Assembly (NCBI GenBank): GCA_023230905.1
Contig: JALNWL010000019.1
Coordinates: forward strand, 1-20,439
Direction of reading: 5' to 3'
Length of the DNA: 20,439 nucleotides
From: Syntrophales bacterium
GTDB taxonomy: Bacteria > Desulfobacterota > Syntrophia > Syntrophales > UBA2251
The translations under genes were made by a program, and so were the position numbers. Every line of letters starts with the position of its first letter. The first letter of the stretch is position 1. Below, in pieces: positions 6,980 to 16,141 of this stretch. Under the pieces are notes generated by a model. That model was not told the origin of the DNA. It did no database searches and saw only the letters and a list, made by a program, of their open reading frames with translations.

Positions 6980-8380
6980 TTACTTTCGGGTATTCTTCTG
7001 CGCGTACATGAGTTCGTCCGCCTCGGACATCAGGTCGTCCAGGGTCCGGGGCTGGGCGGGATCGAACAGGGCGACGCCCAGGCTCAGCGCGATCTCGAAC
7101 CTGTTCCTTCCCTCCGCGTTCACCGCCTCGATCCGCCGATTCAACCGCAGCTTCAGGATCTCCGCGTCGCGCAGATGGCTGCTCACCGCCAATACGGCGA
7201 ACTCGTCCCCTCCGATGCGGGCGACGATGTCCGAGGCGCGGAAGACCTCCTTGAGGATGGCCGCCGTCTGGATCAGCGCCCGGTCCCCTTCGTAGTGTCC
7301 GAACCGGTCGTTGACGGCCTTCAGGTTATCCATGTCGGCAAAATACAGGAGAAAGCCCTGCCGGACCCGCACGGCCAGCTTCAACTGCTGCTCCGCCAGG
7401 GTCATGAATCCTCGCCGGTTGTAGAGGCCGGTCAACTGATCGCTGATCGACAGCCGCCGCAACTCCTCTTCCATCCGTTTGCGGTCGGTGATATCGCGCG
7501 AGACGACCTGCCACCCCTCGATCCGATCCCCGTCCAGGATCAACTGGCTGTTCTGACCGAACCACATCGTCCGCCCGTCCTTGGCGACGATCGGTAACTC
7601 GCTGTACGTGTTCATCGTCTTTTCGGCAAACTGTTCCGTGAACATCGCCGTGACGTCCCCGCGATGGTCCGGCGGAATAAAATCGAGATACGACCGGCCG
7701 AGCAGGTCCGAAGCGGCGTAGCCGGTGATCCGCTCGGTCGCGGGGTTCACGAAGGTGAAGCACCCCCGCCGGTCGCAGCGCAGGATGATGTCGTTGGCCT
7801 TCTCCACCATCTGCCGGTAGCGTTCCTCGCCGACGCGCAGCGCCGAGGCCATCTTCACCCGGTCCGTGACGTCTTCCACGGCCCCGATGCCGCCGACCAC
7901 CTCGCGCTCGGCGTTGTGCAGGGGATTGACGTTGAAGGAGACCCAGATGTCCGCGTCCGAGGTCATGGCCCGATAGCGCCCCTCGTAATGGGACGGCCGG
8001 TTGTCGAGGGCAACGAGCAGGTGGGGGATGACGGCCGGCTCGCGCAGGCTCGCCAGATCGAGCCCGACGATCCTGTCCCGGCTGGACCGGACGATCCGGG
8101 CGAATCGCTCGTTGCAATCGGTGACGATGAGCGCCCGGTCGTAGATGAAGATGCCGATCGGGGCCTGGAGGAAGAGGGTCCGGAAACGCTCCTCGCTCTC
8201 CCGCAGGGCCTCCTCCATGCGTTTGCGCTCGGAGATGTCCGGGATATTCCCCTGGATGCCGACGGGCGCCTTGCGGGCAATCGCCGGGCGGGACGGCCGG
8301 GCGGCGTCCTCCGCGCGCCCGCGACGCAGGGCGCACAGCTCCTCGATCAGTTGACGCTTCGTCTTTGCCTCGTCCCGCAT
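6980..8380 (-). CDS. Diguanylate cyclase with two PAS sensor domains
   Basis: This is a 466-residue soluble signalling protein that should make cyclic di-GMP from two GTP. Two PAS domains start near residues 62 (EERFRTLFLQAPIGIF) and 185 (EERYRQMVEKANDIIL), each followed by a PAC-like end (GAVEDVTDR, SRDITDRKRMEEEL). The GGDEF domain begins at about 310 (SDQLTGLYNRRGF) and has an intact active site GGDEF (390-394). An inhibitory I-site RASD (381-384) lies exactly five residues before it, so product inhibition is expected. There is no membrane segment. Residues 44-55 look like a PAC tail without a PAS core before it, as if an upstream PAS had been lost. No alternative upstream start exists before an in-frame stop. 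Confidence 0.93.
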   Translation of the reverse strand: MRDEAKTKRQLIEELCALRRGRAEDAARPSRPAIARKAPVGIQGNIPDISERKRMEEALRESEERFRTLFLQAPIGIFIYDRALIVTDCNERFARIVRSSRDRIVGLDLASLREPAVIPHLLVALDNRPSHYEGRYRAMTSDADIWVSFNVNPLHNAEREVVGGIGAVEDVTDRVKMASALRVGEERYRQMVEKANDIILRCDRRGCFTFVNPATERITGYAASDLLGRSYLDFIPPDHRGDVTAMFTEQFAEKTMNTYSELPIVAKDGRTMWFGQNSQLILDGDRIEGWQVVSRDITDRKRMEEELRRLSISDQLTGLYNRRGFMTLAEQQLKLAVRVRQGFLLYFADMDNLKAVNDRFGHYEGDRALIQTAAILKEVFRASDIVARIGGDEFAVLAVSSHLRDAEILKLRLNRRIEAVNAEGRNRFEIALSLGVALFDPAQPRTLDDLMSEADELMYAQKNTRK

Positions 8381-8422
8381 CCCCCCGTCTTTCCCCCTGG
8401 AGCACTTATAAGATGCATAGGG

Positions 8423-8451
8423 TTCATAATCGAATCCTCAGAAATATTCAA
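8423..8451 (-). promoter_or_regulatory. Possible promoter of the diguanylate cyclase gene
   Basis: On the minus strand TTGAAT (8446-8451) and TATGAA (8423-8428) are 17 bases apart, each matching 4 of 6 consensus positions. This would give a leader of about 35 bases before the ATG at 8380. The region is locally AT-rich compared with the surrounding genes. Confidence 0.35.
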
Positions 8452-8464
8452 GCTTTTTTGCCCG

Positions 8465-8481
8465 GTCCGGGCGGCCCGGAC
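8465..8481 (-). terminator. GC-rich hairpin after glgP
   Basis: GTCCGGG and CCCGGAC form a perfect 7-pair stem with a 3-base loop, starting 14 bases past the glgP stop. No T run follows on the minus strand, so it is at best a weak intrinsic terminator. Confidence 0.35.
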
Positions 8482-8494
8482 GCACCGGGGCCTT

Positions 8495-10975
<2,481 letters not shown>

Positions 10976-11047
10976 GGCTTCCTCCCTCGGGGGCGGACAG
11001 GACGATTCCCGGATGGCTTCAGGGTGAGACGGCTTAATCCACGCAGA

Positions 11048-11064
11048 CCCGGCGCGCCGCCGGG
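11048..11064. other. Strong hairpin in the glgP leader
   Basis: CCCGGCG and CGCCGGG form a perfect 7-pair stem with loop CGC, about 75 bases upstream of the glgP start codon. It would lie in the 5' leader of the glgP transcript if the promoter near 11100-11128 is used. Its function is unknown. Confidence 0.4.
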
Positions 11065-11099
11065 AGCGGAACCCCCGGGGTGCGCAAGCGGTTTGATTT

Positions 11100-11128
11100 T
11101 ACATAACCCCGTCCGCCCCGGATTGCAA
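11100..11128 (-). promoter_or_regulatory. Possible glgP promoter
   Basis: On the minus strand TTGCAA (11123-11128) and TATGTA (11100-11105) are 17 bases apart, in a locally AT-rich patch within the divergent glgP/fmdB intergenic region. The match to consensus is partial. Confidence 0.3.
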
Positions 11129-11173
11129 AAGAAAAAATGGGATGACGCGCGCCACTCCGGATTCTCATACCGA

Positions 11174-11203
11174 TTGACATCCGGCCGGCGGGCGGTGTAT
11201 GAT
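11174..11203 (+). promoter_or_regulatory. Sigma70-type promoter of the fmdB-hflX unit
   Basis: A perfect TTGACA (11174-11179) is separated by 18 bases from TATGAT (11198-11203), which matches 5 of 6 positions. It lies 66 bases upstream of the FmdB-type gene and is the best promoter match noticed in the window. Confidence 0.7.
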
Positions 11204-11269
11204 CGGGACCGTGCGGGAGAGGCGCGTTCGTCCGTCGCCCGCCGAAGGGCTTTGCAGTGAGGGACACGG

Positions 11270-11473
11270 ATGCCGCTGTACGATTTTGAATGCGAAAAAT
11301 GCCACCATACCTTCGAGGCCATCCTCCGGATGGACGAGCCGTGGGACACCCTGGCCTGCCCCTCCTGCGGCAGGAAGAAAGTACGGAAAAAGGTGATGCC
11401 GATCCGGACGAACGCCTGGTCCAGCTTCCTCGACGGCATGGAAAAGCGCGTCAACCCGCACAAATTCAAGTAG
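11270..11473 (+). CDS. FmdB-family zinc ribbon protein
   Basis: This is a 67-residue protein with the FmdB/CxxC-CxxC regulatory-protein domain. It opens with MPLYDFECEKC, typical of the family, and has two zinc-binding pairs, CEKC (8-11) and CPSC (30-33). A basic stretch follows (RKKVRKKV, 35-42). FmdB proteins were first linked to regulation of formamidase/amidase genes, but most members have no known role. Here it is transcribed just ahead of hflX from a strong promoter. Its TAG stop is in the same reading frame as HflX, and the two are close enough to be translationally coupled. Confidence 0.88.
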   Translation: MPLYDFECEKCHHTFEAILRMDEPWDTLACPSCGRKKVRKKVMPIRTNAWSSFLDGMEKRVNPHKFK

Positions 11474-11485
11474 GACGACCCGATT
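11472..11485 (+). promoter_or_regulatory. Shine-Dalgarno and putative AUU start of hflX
   Basis: AGGA (11472-11475) overlaps the FmdB stop codon and stands 7 bases before ATT at 11483. No ATG, GTG or TTG exists in the hflX frame between the FmdB stop and GTG 11579, although that interval encodes conserved HflX sequence. ATT is therefore the best-placed start. Confidence 0.45.
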
Positions 11486-13150
11486 CAGAAGATACACGGT
11501 CATATCGGCGGACTGAAGCCGGACCAGCTCCGGCGGATCACGCAGCTCTATCGTCGCCGCCTGCCGCCCCGGCGCGTCGTGACCCATGAACTGGCCCGCG
11601 AGCTGACGGAGCTCTCCCGCGAGCTGAACCGCCAGATCGGCCTTCTCGTGAGCCGGCAGGGCGAGGTCGCGGGCGTTATCGTCGGCACCCACCAGCAGAT
11701 CGTCATCCCCGCCCTGGACAGCTTCCGCGCCGCCTCGACGCGCTTCAAGGGGCTCCGCCTGATCCACACCCACTTGAACGCCGAAGGCCTGACCCACGAC
11801 GACCTGACCGACCTGGCCCTCCTGCGGCTCGACCTGATCTGCGCCGTGGTGGCCGCCGCGGACGGCCTGCCGGGCATGGCCCACGCCGCCCACCTGATCC
11901 CGGAGAACCCCGCCGGCGAGTTCTGGCAGGTCCTTCCGCCCGCGCGGCCGTCGGAGCTGGACCTGGATTTCCTGGCCTTCATCCAGGCCCTGGAGGGGGA
12001 GTTCCAAAAGCAGCAGCGCACCCGGCGCGTGGAGGCCGCGGACCGGGCGCTCCTGGTCCGCGCGGAGACCGACCCCAACGGGGAACCGGAGGCCTGCCTC
12101 GACGAACTGCGCGAACTGGCGCATTCCTGTGGGGTGGAGGTCTTCGACGCCGTCCTCCAGTACCGGGACCGGATGGACCCCCGCTTCGTCATCGGCCGGG
12201 GGAAACTCGCCGACGTGGTCATCCGCGCCCTGCAGATCGGCGCCAACCTTCTCATCTTCGATCACGAGCTGACGGCCGCTCAGGCCCGGTCGATCGGCGA
12301 CTTCACCGAGCTCAAGGTCATCGACCGGACGCAGGTGATCCTGGACATCTTTGCCCAGCGGGCCCACAGCCGGGAGGGGAAGATCCAGGTGGAGCTGGCC
12401 CAGCTCAAGTATCGTCTGCCCCGCCTGGTCAAGATGGACGCCGCCCTCTCGCGGCTCACCGGTGGCATCGGGGCGCGGGGGCCGGGGGAGATGAAGCTGG
12501 AGATCGACCGGCGGCGCGTCCGGGAGCGGATCCACCGCCTCGAGCAGGACCTCAAGGGGATCGGGAAGGCGCGAAACCAGCGGCGCGTGAGGCGCGAGCG
12601 GACGGGGCTTCCCGTCGTCTCCATCGTCGGCTACACGAATGCGGGCAAGTCCACCCTGCTCAACACGCTCACGAAGAGCCGCGTCCTGACGGAGGACCGC
12701 CTCTTCGCCACCCTGGACCCGAAGAGCTCCCGCCTGCGTTTTCCCCGGGACACGGAGGCGGTGATCACCGACACGGTCGGCTTCATCCGCGACCTGCCGC
12801 CGGACCTCTTCGCCGCCTTCCGCGCGACCCTGGACGAACTGAAGGAGGCGGATTGCCTCCTGCACGTCGTCGACGCCAGCAACCCCCGCTTCGAGAATCA
12901 GATCGCCGCGGTGGAGAAGATCCTCGCCGACCTTTCGATGACCGGGAAACCGACCCTGATGGTGCTTAACAAGGCGGACCGCGTCGCCGACAAGGACCGG
13001 CTGGCCGCGCTCTCCCGCCGGTACGGGGCCGTGGCCGTCTCGGCCCTCGATCCGGGCACCCTTCCCGGACTCCTCGAAGCCCTGGAGCGCCTGATCGGCC
13101 GGCTGTCCCCGCCGGGCGTCGGCGCCATGATCGAATCGGCGGCCGGATAG
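11483..13150 (+). CDS. hflX: GTPase HflX (ribosome-associated), with probable AUU start
   Basis: HflX is a GTPase that binds the 50S ribosomal subunit and splits stalled or hibernating ribosomes under stress. From ATT 11483 the protein is 555 residues, the long bacterial form. The N-terminal HflX domain includes RFVIGRGKL (234-242) and the glycine-rich GGIGARGPGE loop. The GTPase domain has G1 GYTNAGKS (383-390), G3 DTVG (430-433) and G4 NKAD (496-499). Starting instead at GTG 11579 would remove the segment GLKPDQLRR...LYRRRLPPRR, which resembles the usual N-terminus of long HflX proteins, and that GTG has no ribosome binding site. The frame is open back to the FmdB stop. Function is very secure; the exact start is not. 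Confidence 0.95.
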   Translation: MQKIHGHIGGLKPDQLRRITQLYRRRLPPRRVVTHELARELTELSRELNRQIGLLVSRQGEVAGVIVGTHQQIVIPALDSFRAASTRFKGLRLIHTHLNAEGLTHDDLTDLALLRLDLICAVVAAADGLPGMAHAAHLIPENPAGEFWQVLPPARPSELDLDFLAFIQALEGEFQKQQRTRRVEAADRALLVRAETDPNGEPEACLDELRELAHSCGVEVFDAVLQYRDRMDPRFVIGRGKLADVVIRALQIGANLLIFDHELTAAQARSIGDFTELKVIDRTQVILDIFAQRAHSREGKIQVELAQLKYRLPRLVKMDAALSRLTGGIGARGPGEMKLEIDRRRVRERIHRLEQDLKGIGKARNQRRVRRERTGLPVVSIVGYTNAGKSTLLNTLTKSRVLTEDRLFATLDPKSSRLRFPRDTEAVITDTVGFIRDLPPDLFAAFRATLDELKEADCLLHVVDASNPRFENQIAAVEKILADLSMTGKPTLMVLNKADRVADKDRLAALSRRYGAVAVSALDPGTLPGLLEALERLIGRLSPPGVGAMIESAAG

Positions 13151-13182
13151 GGGCCTGTCGAAAACCGAGCGAGACCCTCCGT

Positions 13183-13746
13183 ATGCCGGAAATCGCCTAC
13201 ACGCCGCTGGGACGCAATGCCCTCTTCACCGGGCTGATCGGTCATGGTGCGGCCCTCCTGGTCGGCATCATGCCCGCGGCCGGCGGGGAACGCTTCTTCG
13301 GCATCGTCTTTCCCCTCGCCTGCCTCGCCCTCCTCCTGGGCGGTTATGCGGAATTGAAGCGAGGCGGACGCTGCCCCTTGAGCGACTGGCGGTTCTACGG
13401 CATCGCGGCCGCAACGGTTGTTCCGGTGCTTGGGCCTTTCGTGGTTCTCGGCTTGCTCTTCGGTTTCCAGAATGGGGTGCAGGGCGAACGCATCGGCCCG
13501 CTCGGCCTGTTTCCCGCCCTGGTCAGGCTAAGGGCGAACGGGCTGGTTCTTTTCCTGTGGATTGTCTTTCTCGTGGTCCTGTTTGCCTTTACCGGCAGCC
13601 GGGATGACCCCTACTTCAAGAGGCATCGGGATCCTTCCGTCAGGAACGCGCCACAATCGCTTTCGGATGCCTGTCGCTACGGGCTTTCCGGACGTGCGCC
13701 GCAACCGGTCGGCCTCGACGGGAAGGCTTGCCGCCAATCCGTGTAG
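13183..13746 (+). CDS. Unrecognised four-helix inner-membrane protein
   Basis: This 187-residue protein was not recognised. It has four hydrophobic segments, at about 13-32, 39-56, 71-95 and 119-138, followed by a hydrophilic tail of about 48 residues rich in Arg, Asp and Ser. Codon use is GC-rich like its neighbours, which supports a real gene, but the ribosome binding site is poor. It starts 32 bases after hflX and ends 19 bases before the small secreted protein gene, so it may belong to one transcript with both. The tail's composition differs from the membrane part and could be a changed or frameshifted end. Confidence 0.6.
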   Translation: MPEIAYTPLGRNALFTGLIGHGAALLVGIMPAAGGERFFGIVFPLACLALLLGGYAELKRGGRCPLSDWRFYGIAAATVVPVLGPFVVLGLLFGFQNGVQGERIGPLGLFPALVRLRANGLVLFLWIVFLVVLFAFTGSRDDPYFKRHRDPSVRNAPQSLSDACRYGLSGRAPQPVGLDGKACRQSV

Positions 13747-13765
13747 GACGGAAAGAGGAGGGAAA

Positions 13766-14125
13766 ATGAAAAAATTGCTGCTGGCGATCCTCTGGTCCCA
13801 GGTCATTTTCTCCGTGGCCGCGGGCCCGGCCGGCGCCGGCCAGGTTACGGTTCATAACCGCCACGACCGCGACTGGGATGTCGGCGTCGTCTTCACCCAG
13901 AGCGCGGCCGAGGATATCCGGAGCGTCATCGTGGAGCCCGGTCGCACGGAAACCGTCGTCAACTGGTACTGGGGCGTCGGCGCCATCAATGCCCAGGAGC
14001 TGAGAGCGGACCCGAACCATCTCTTCCGCCGTTGCGAATACGCCGTAACCGGCATGGTGTGGCCCGGCAGGGGCTTCACGCTCACCCTCGGGAGCGACGG
14101 AACCTGCACCTTCACGGAGCCGTGA
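13766..14125 (+). CDS. Small secreted protein of unknown function
   Basis: This is a 119-residue protein with a clear Sec signal peptide: MKK, a hydrophobic core to about residue 19, and a likely cleavage after GPAGA near residue 24. The mature part is about 95 residues, with alternating polar and hydrophobic stretches typical of beta structure. It has two cysteines (Cys90, Cys114) that could form a disulfide in the periplasm. GAGGAGGG lies 3 bases before the ATG, a much better start than an in-frame ATG at 13562 that would bury the signal peptide. I do not recognise the family. Confidence 0.75.
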   Translation: MKKLLLAILWSQVIFSVAAGPAGAGQVTVHNRHDRDWDVGVVFTQSAAEDIRSVIVEPGRTETVVNWYWGVGAINAQELRADPNHLFRRCEYAVTGMVWPGRGFTLTLGSDGTCTFTEP

Positions 14126-14200
14126 TCGCCGCCGGCACGGGCGGAGGCATTTGCCGCCTCGTGGGCTTCGCCTGAGCCGCGTGATCGCCAGCGGCGCGGG
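14121..14200. repeat. Imperfect 21-base direct repeat pair
   Basis: 14121-14141 (starting CGTGATCGCC) recurs at 14180-14200, 59 bases apart, with 18 of 21 positions identical. The first copy covers the stop codon of the small secreted protein gene. The pair may be a small tandem duplication in the convergent gap. Confidence 0.45.
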
Positions 14201-14212
14201 GGTGGGATGCCC

Positions 14213-15400
14213 CTAGCTGTCGGGAATGCCGTAGAGCTCCTTGAGGACGCCGTCGAAGTAATCGGGAAGATAGCGGTCCCACAGCTTCACCGGCAGCGTC
14301 TCCAGTTCCCGCCGGGGAGAGGTGGCAAAGGCGAAGAGGTATTCGAGCAGATACTCCATGTTCTTTACCATCGACCCCCGGTACTCGCGGCGCAGGCGCT
14401 GCTCGATGATCCGGTCCTCGTGCATGCAGCGCCCGATCTCGCTCTCCAGGGTCTCCTGGTAGTCGGAAACGATGATCTCCAGATGGACGTCCGGCTCGCC
14501 GGCGCGGACGAAGGCCGCGAATTCCCGGACGGTCGCCTCCGGATCGTCCCCTTTCCGCTTCAGGATCTCGACGACGCCGGCGCTCAGGGGCTCCGCCAGC
14601 AGAGCCTCCCGCGGCGGCTCGAGCCGGACGATGTAGTTGACCGCATTGTAATGCCCGGTGTGCTGCTCCTTTTCCAGGACCGAACACCCGTTCATGGACG
14701 CGAGCACGGACTCCAGTTCGCCCAGGCGCTCGCCCGGCAGGATGAGCTTGAGTCCCGCCACATCGTTGATGGCCAGCGGCTGACCGTCCTCGATCGCCTG
14801 CCTGTGGCGGAGGTTCTCCAGAAGGCGCGCCTCCGCGCGCAGGAATTCGTCGCGCATGTCCTCCGGCGTCGTCACGAGCTGGCCCGGTTGAATGCCCAGC
14901 CTCCGGGCGCGGGCCTCGGCCAGTTGATCCGCGTGGGCCCGGATGCGGTCGAAGATCCGGTCCGTGATCCGCCGGGCCGCCTTTTCGGCCAGGCGGCGAT
15001 CGCGCTTGATCCGCATCGAACCTGCCAGGGCCGCCGGGTCCTCCCGGCCGACAAAGACCAGCCAGCCGTCAAACGGGGTCTCGCGAAAATAATGTCCGGG
15101 AAAGGCGGCATAGTCACGGATCAGCCGATCGATTCGTTCATTACGGTAAGGCGGACGGGCGACGAGGCAATCCTTGAGCTCGCCCTTCACCGTCACCGGC
15201 TGAAAGACCGGATCCATTCCGAAAAGCCCGCGGAAAAGACGCACGGCGAACTCCCGGAGGTAGCGGGCGATATACTCCTGGTTGAAATGGACGAGCCGGG
15301 TGACCCGCCCGGCATCGGCGGGGTGAACGTCACTGTACATCCATCGCCGGATGATCTCCAGCAACTCCTCCCGGTGCAGATAGCTGTTGATCCGGATCAT
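14213..15400 (-). CDS. Conserved-looking protein with possible RelA/SpoT-like nucleotidyltransferase fold
   Basis: This 395-residue soluble protein is not confidently recognised. Three segments recall the RelA/SpoT synthetase fold in order and spacing: INDVAGLKLI (211-220), like the DxxGxRVI strand; HTGHYNAVNYIVRL (247-260), where GYxSxH normally sits; and VHLEIIVSDYQETLESEIG (305-323), like the VEIQIRT strand and helix. The canonical GYxSxH residues are not kept, so alarmone synthesis is doubtful. The N-terminal 200 residues are helical and charged, with a conserved-looking VTVKGELKD (69-77). ATG 15400 has a GGGGGAAG purine stretch before it and is preferred, although the frame stays open far upstream by chance. 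It is divergent from the SCP2-like gene. Confidence 0.7.
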   Translation of the reverse strand: MIRINSYLHREELLEIIRRWMYSDVHPADAGRVTRLVHFNQEYIARYLREFAVRLFRGLFGMDPVFQPVTVKGELKDCLVARPPYRNERIDRLIRDYAAFPGHYFRETPFDGWLVFVGREDPAALAGSMRIKRDRRLAEKAARRITDRIFDRIRAHADQLAEARARRLGIQPGQLVTTPEDMRDEFLRAEARLLENLRHRQAIEDGQPLAINDVAGLKLILPGERLGELESVLASMNGCSVLEKEQHTGHYNAVNYIVRLEPPREALLAEPLSAGVVEILKRKGDDPEATVREFAAFVRAGEPDVHLEIIVSDYQETLESEIGRCMHEDRIIEQRLRREYRGSMVKNMEYLLEYLFAFATSPRRELETLPVKLWDRYLPDYFDGVLKELYGIPDS

Positions 15401-15544
15401 GGCTTCCCCCTTCGAGCCAGGGAACACTCTACACAGATCGGGTCCGTTGCGCAACCCGGAAATCGGACCGACACCCGCGGGCGCACGGGATCTTTCGGGA
15501 TGGACTTGCCCCCGAAAAGTTGGTATGCAGGGATCCATCGTGGC

Positions 15545-15570
15545 ATGGGTTCTTTCAGGGCAACACCCAT
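15545..15570 (+). other. Hairpin in the leader of the SCP2-like gene
   Basis: ATGGGT (15545-15550) and ACCCAT (15565-15570) form a perfect 6-pair stem with a 14-base loop. It ends about 20 bases before the AAGGAGGG ribosome binding site of the gene at 15602. It could affect translation or be chance. Confidence 0.25.
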
Positions 15571-15601
15571 CTTTCATGACCTGCCTTAAGGAGGGAAAGG
15601 G

Positions 15602-16129
15602 ATGAACGATTACCGGGAGGCGCCGGCGGGAAGAAAATCCCTGAAACGGGCGTACGTGGCCGTCATGCTGTGGTTCGTCGGACGGGCGCTTCAGGTGGCC
15701 GCCCGGGCGGATGCCGAGGTCCGTCGGGAGTTCGAAGCCCTGCCGGAGGGGTTCACCTTCGCCATGGGGGTCCTGCCCGCGGGCCCCTGGATGATCGTGG
15801 GCAAACGGGCGGGCCGGATCCGCTACCTGGGCTGGCGTCCCGAGGGGATCGCCCTCGACCTCACCCTGAAGATCAAGCACCTGGAGGCGGCGATCCTGAT
15901 GTTCACCTTCCGGGAGAGCACCGCCGTCGCGACCGCCCGCAACCGCATGATCGTGGACGGGGAAGTCCCCCCGGCCTGCGCGATCGTCCGGATCCTCGAC
16001 ATCGTCGAGGTGTACCTCCTGCCGAAGTTCATCGCCCGCCTCGCCGTCAAGCGCTATCCCCGCTGGTCCTGGACCCGCAAACTCGTCGGCCGGACCCGGA
16101 TCTATCTCGGGGCCGTCCTCGGCCGCTGA
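15602..16129 (+). CDS. Small SCP2-like (sterol carrier-like) protein
   Basis: This is a 175-residue protein. Residues 50-150 show a pattern like SCP2-type lipid-binding domains: beta strands (FTFAMGVLP, WMIVGKRAG, IRYLGWRPEG, ALDLTLKIK), a helix, and a late ATARNRMIVDGE turn (111-121) leading into a long hydrophobic helix (CAIVRILDIVEVYLLP, 126-141). The C-terminus is basic. No signal peptide or full membrane span is evident, though residues 17-33 are fairly hydrophobic. AAGGAGGG precedes the ATG. It ends 12 bases before the alcohol dehydrogenase gene, so the two are surely one operon. A lipid carrier that hands a hydrophobic substrate to the dehydrogenase is attractive but inferred; the family call is tentative. 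Confidence 0.65.
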   Translation: MNDYREAPAGRKSLKRAYVAVMLWFVGRALQVAARADAEVRREFEALPEGFTFAMGVLPAGPWMIVGKRAGRIRYLGWRPEGIALDLTLKIKHLEAAILMFTFRESTAVATARNRMIVDGEVPPACAIVRILDIVEVYLLPKFIARLAVKRYPRWSWTRKLVGRTRIYLGAVLGR

Positions 16130-16141
16130 AAGGAGGGTGAC

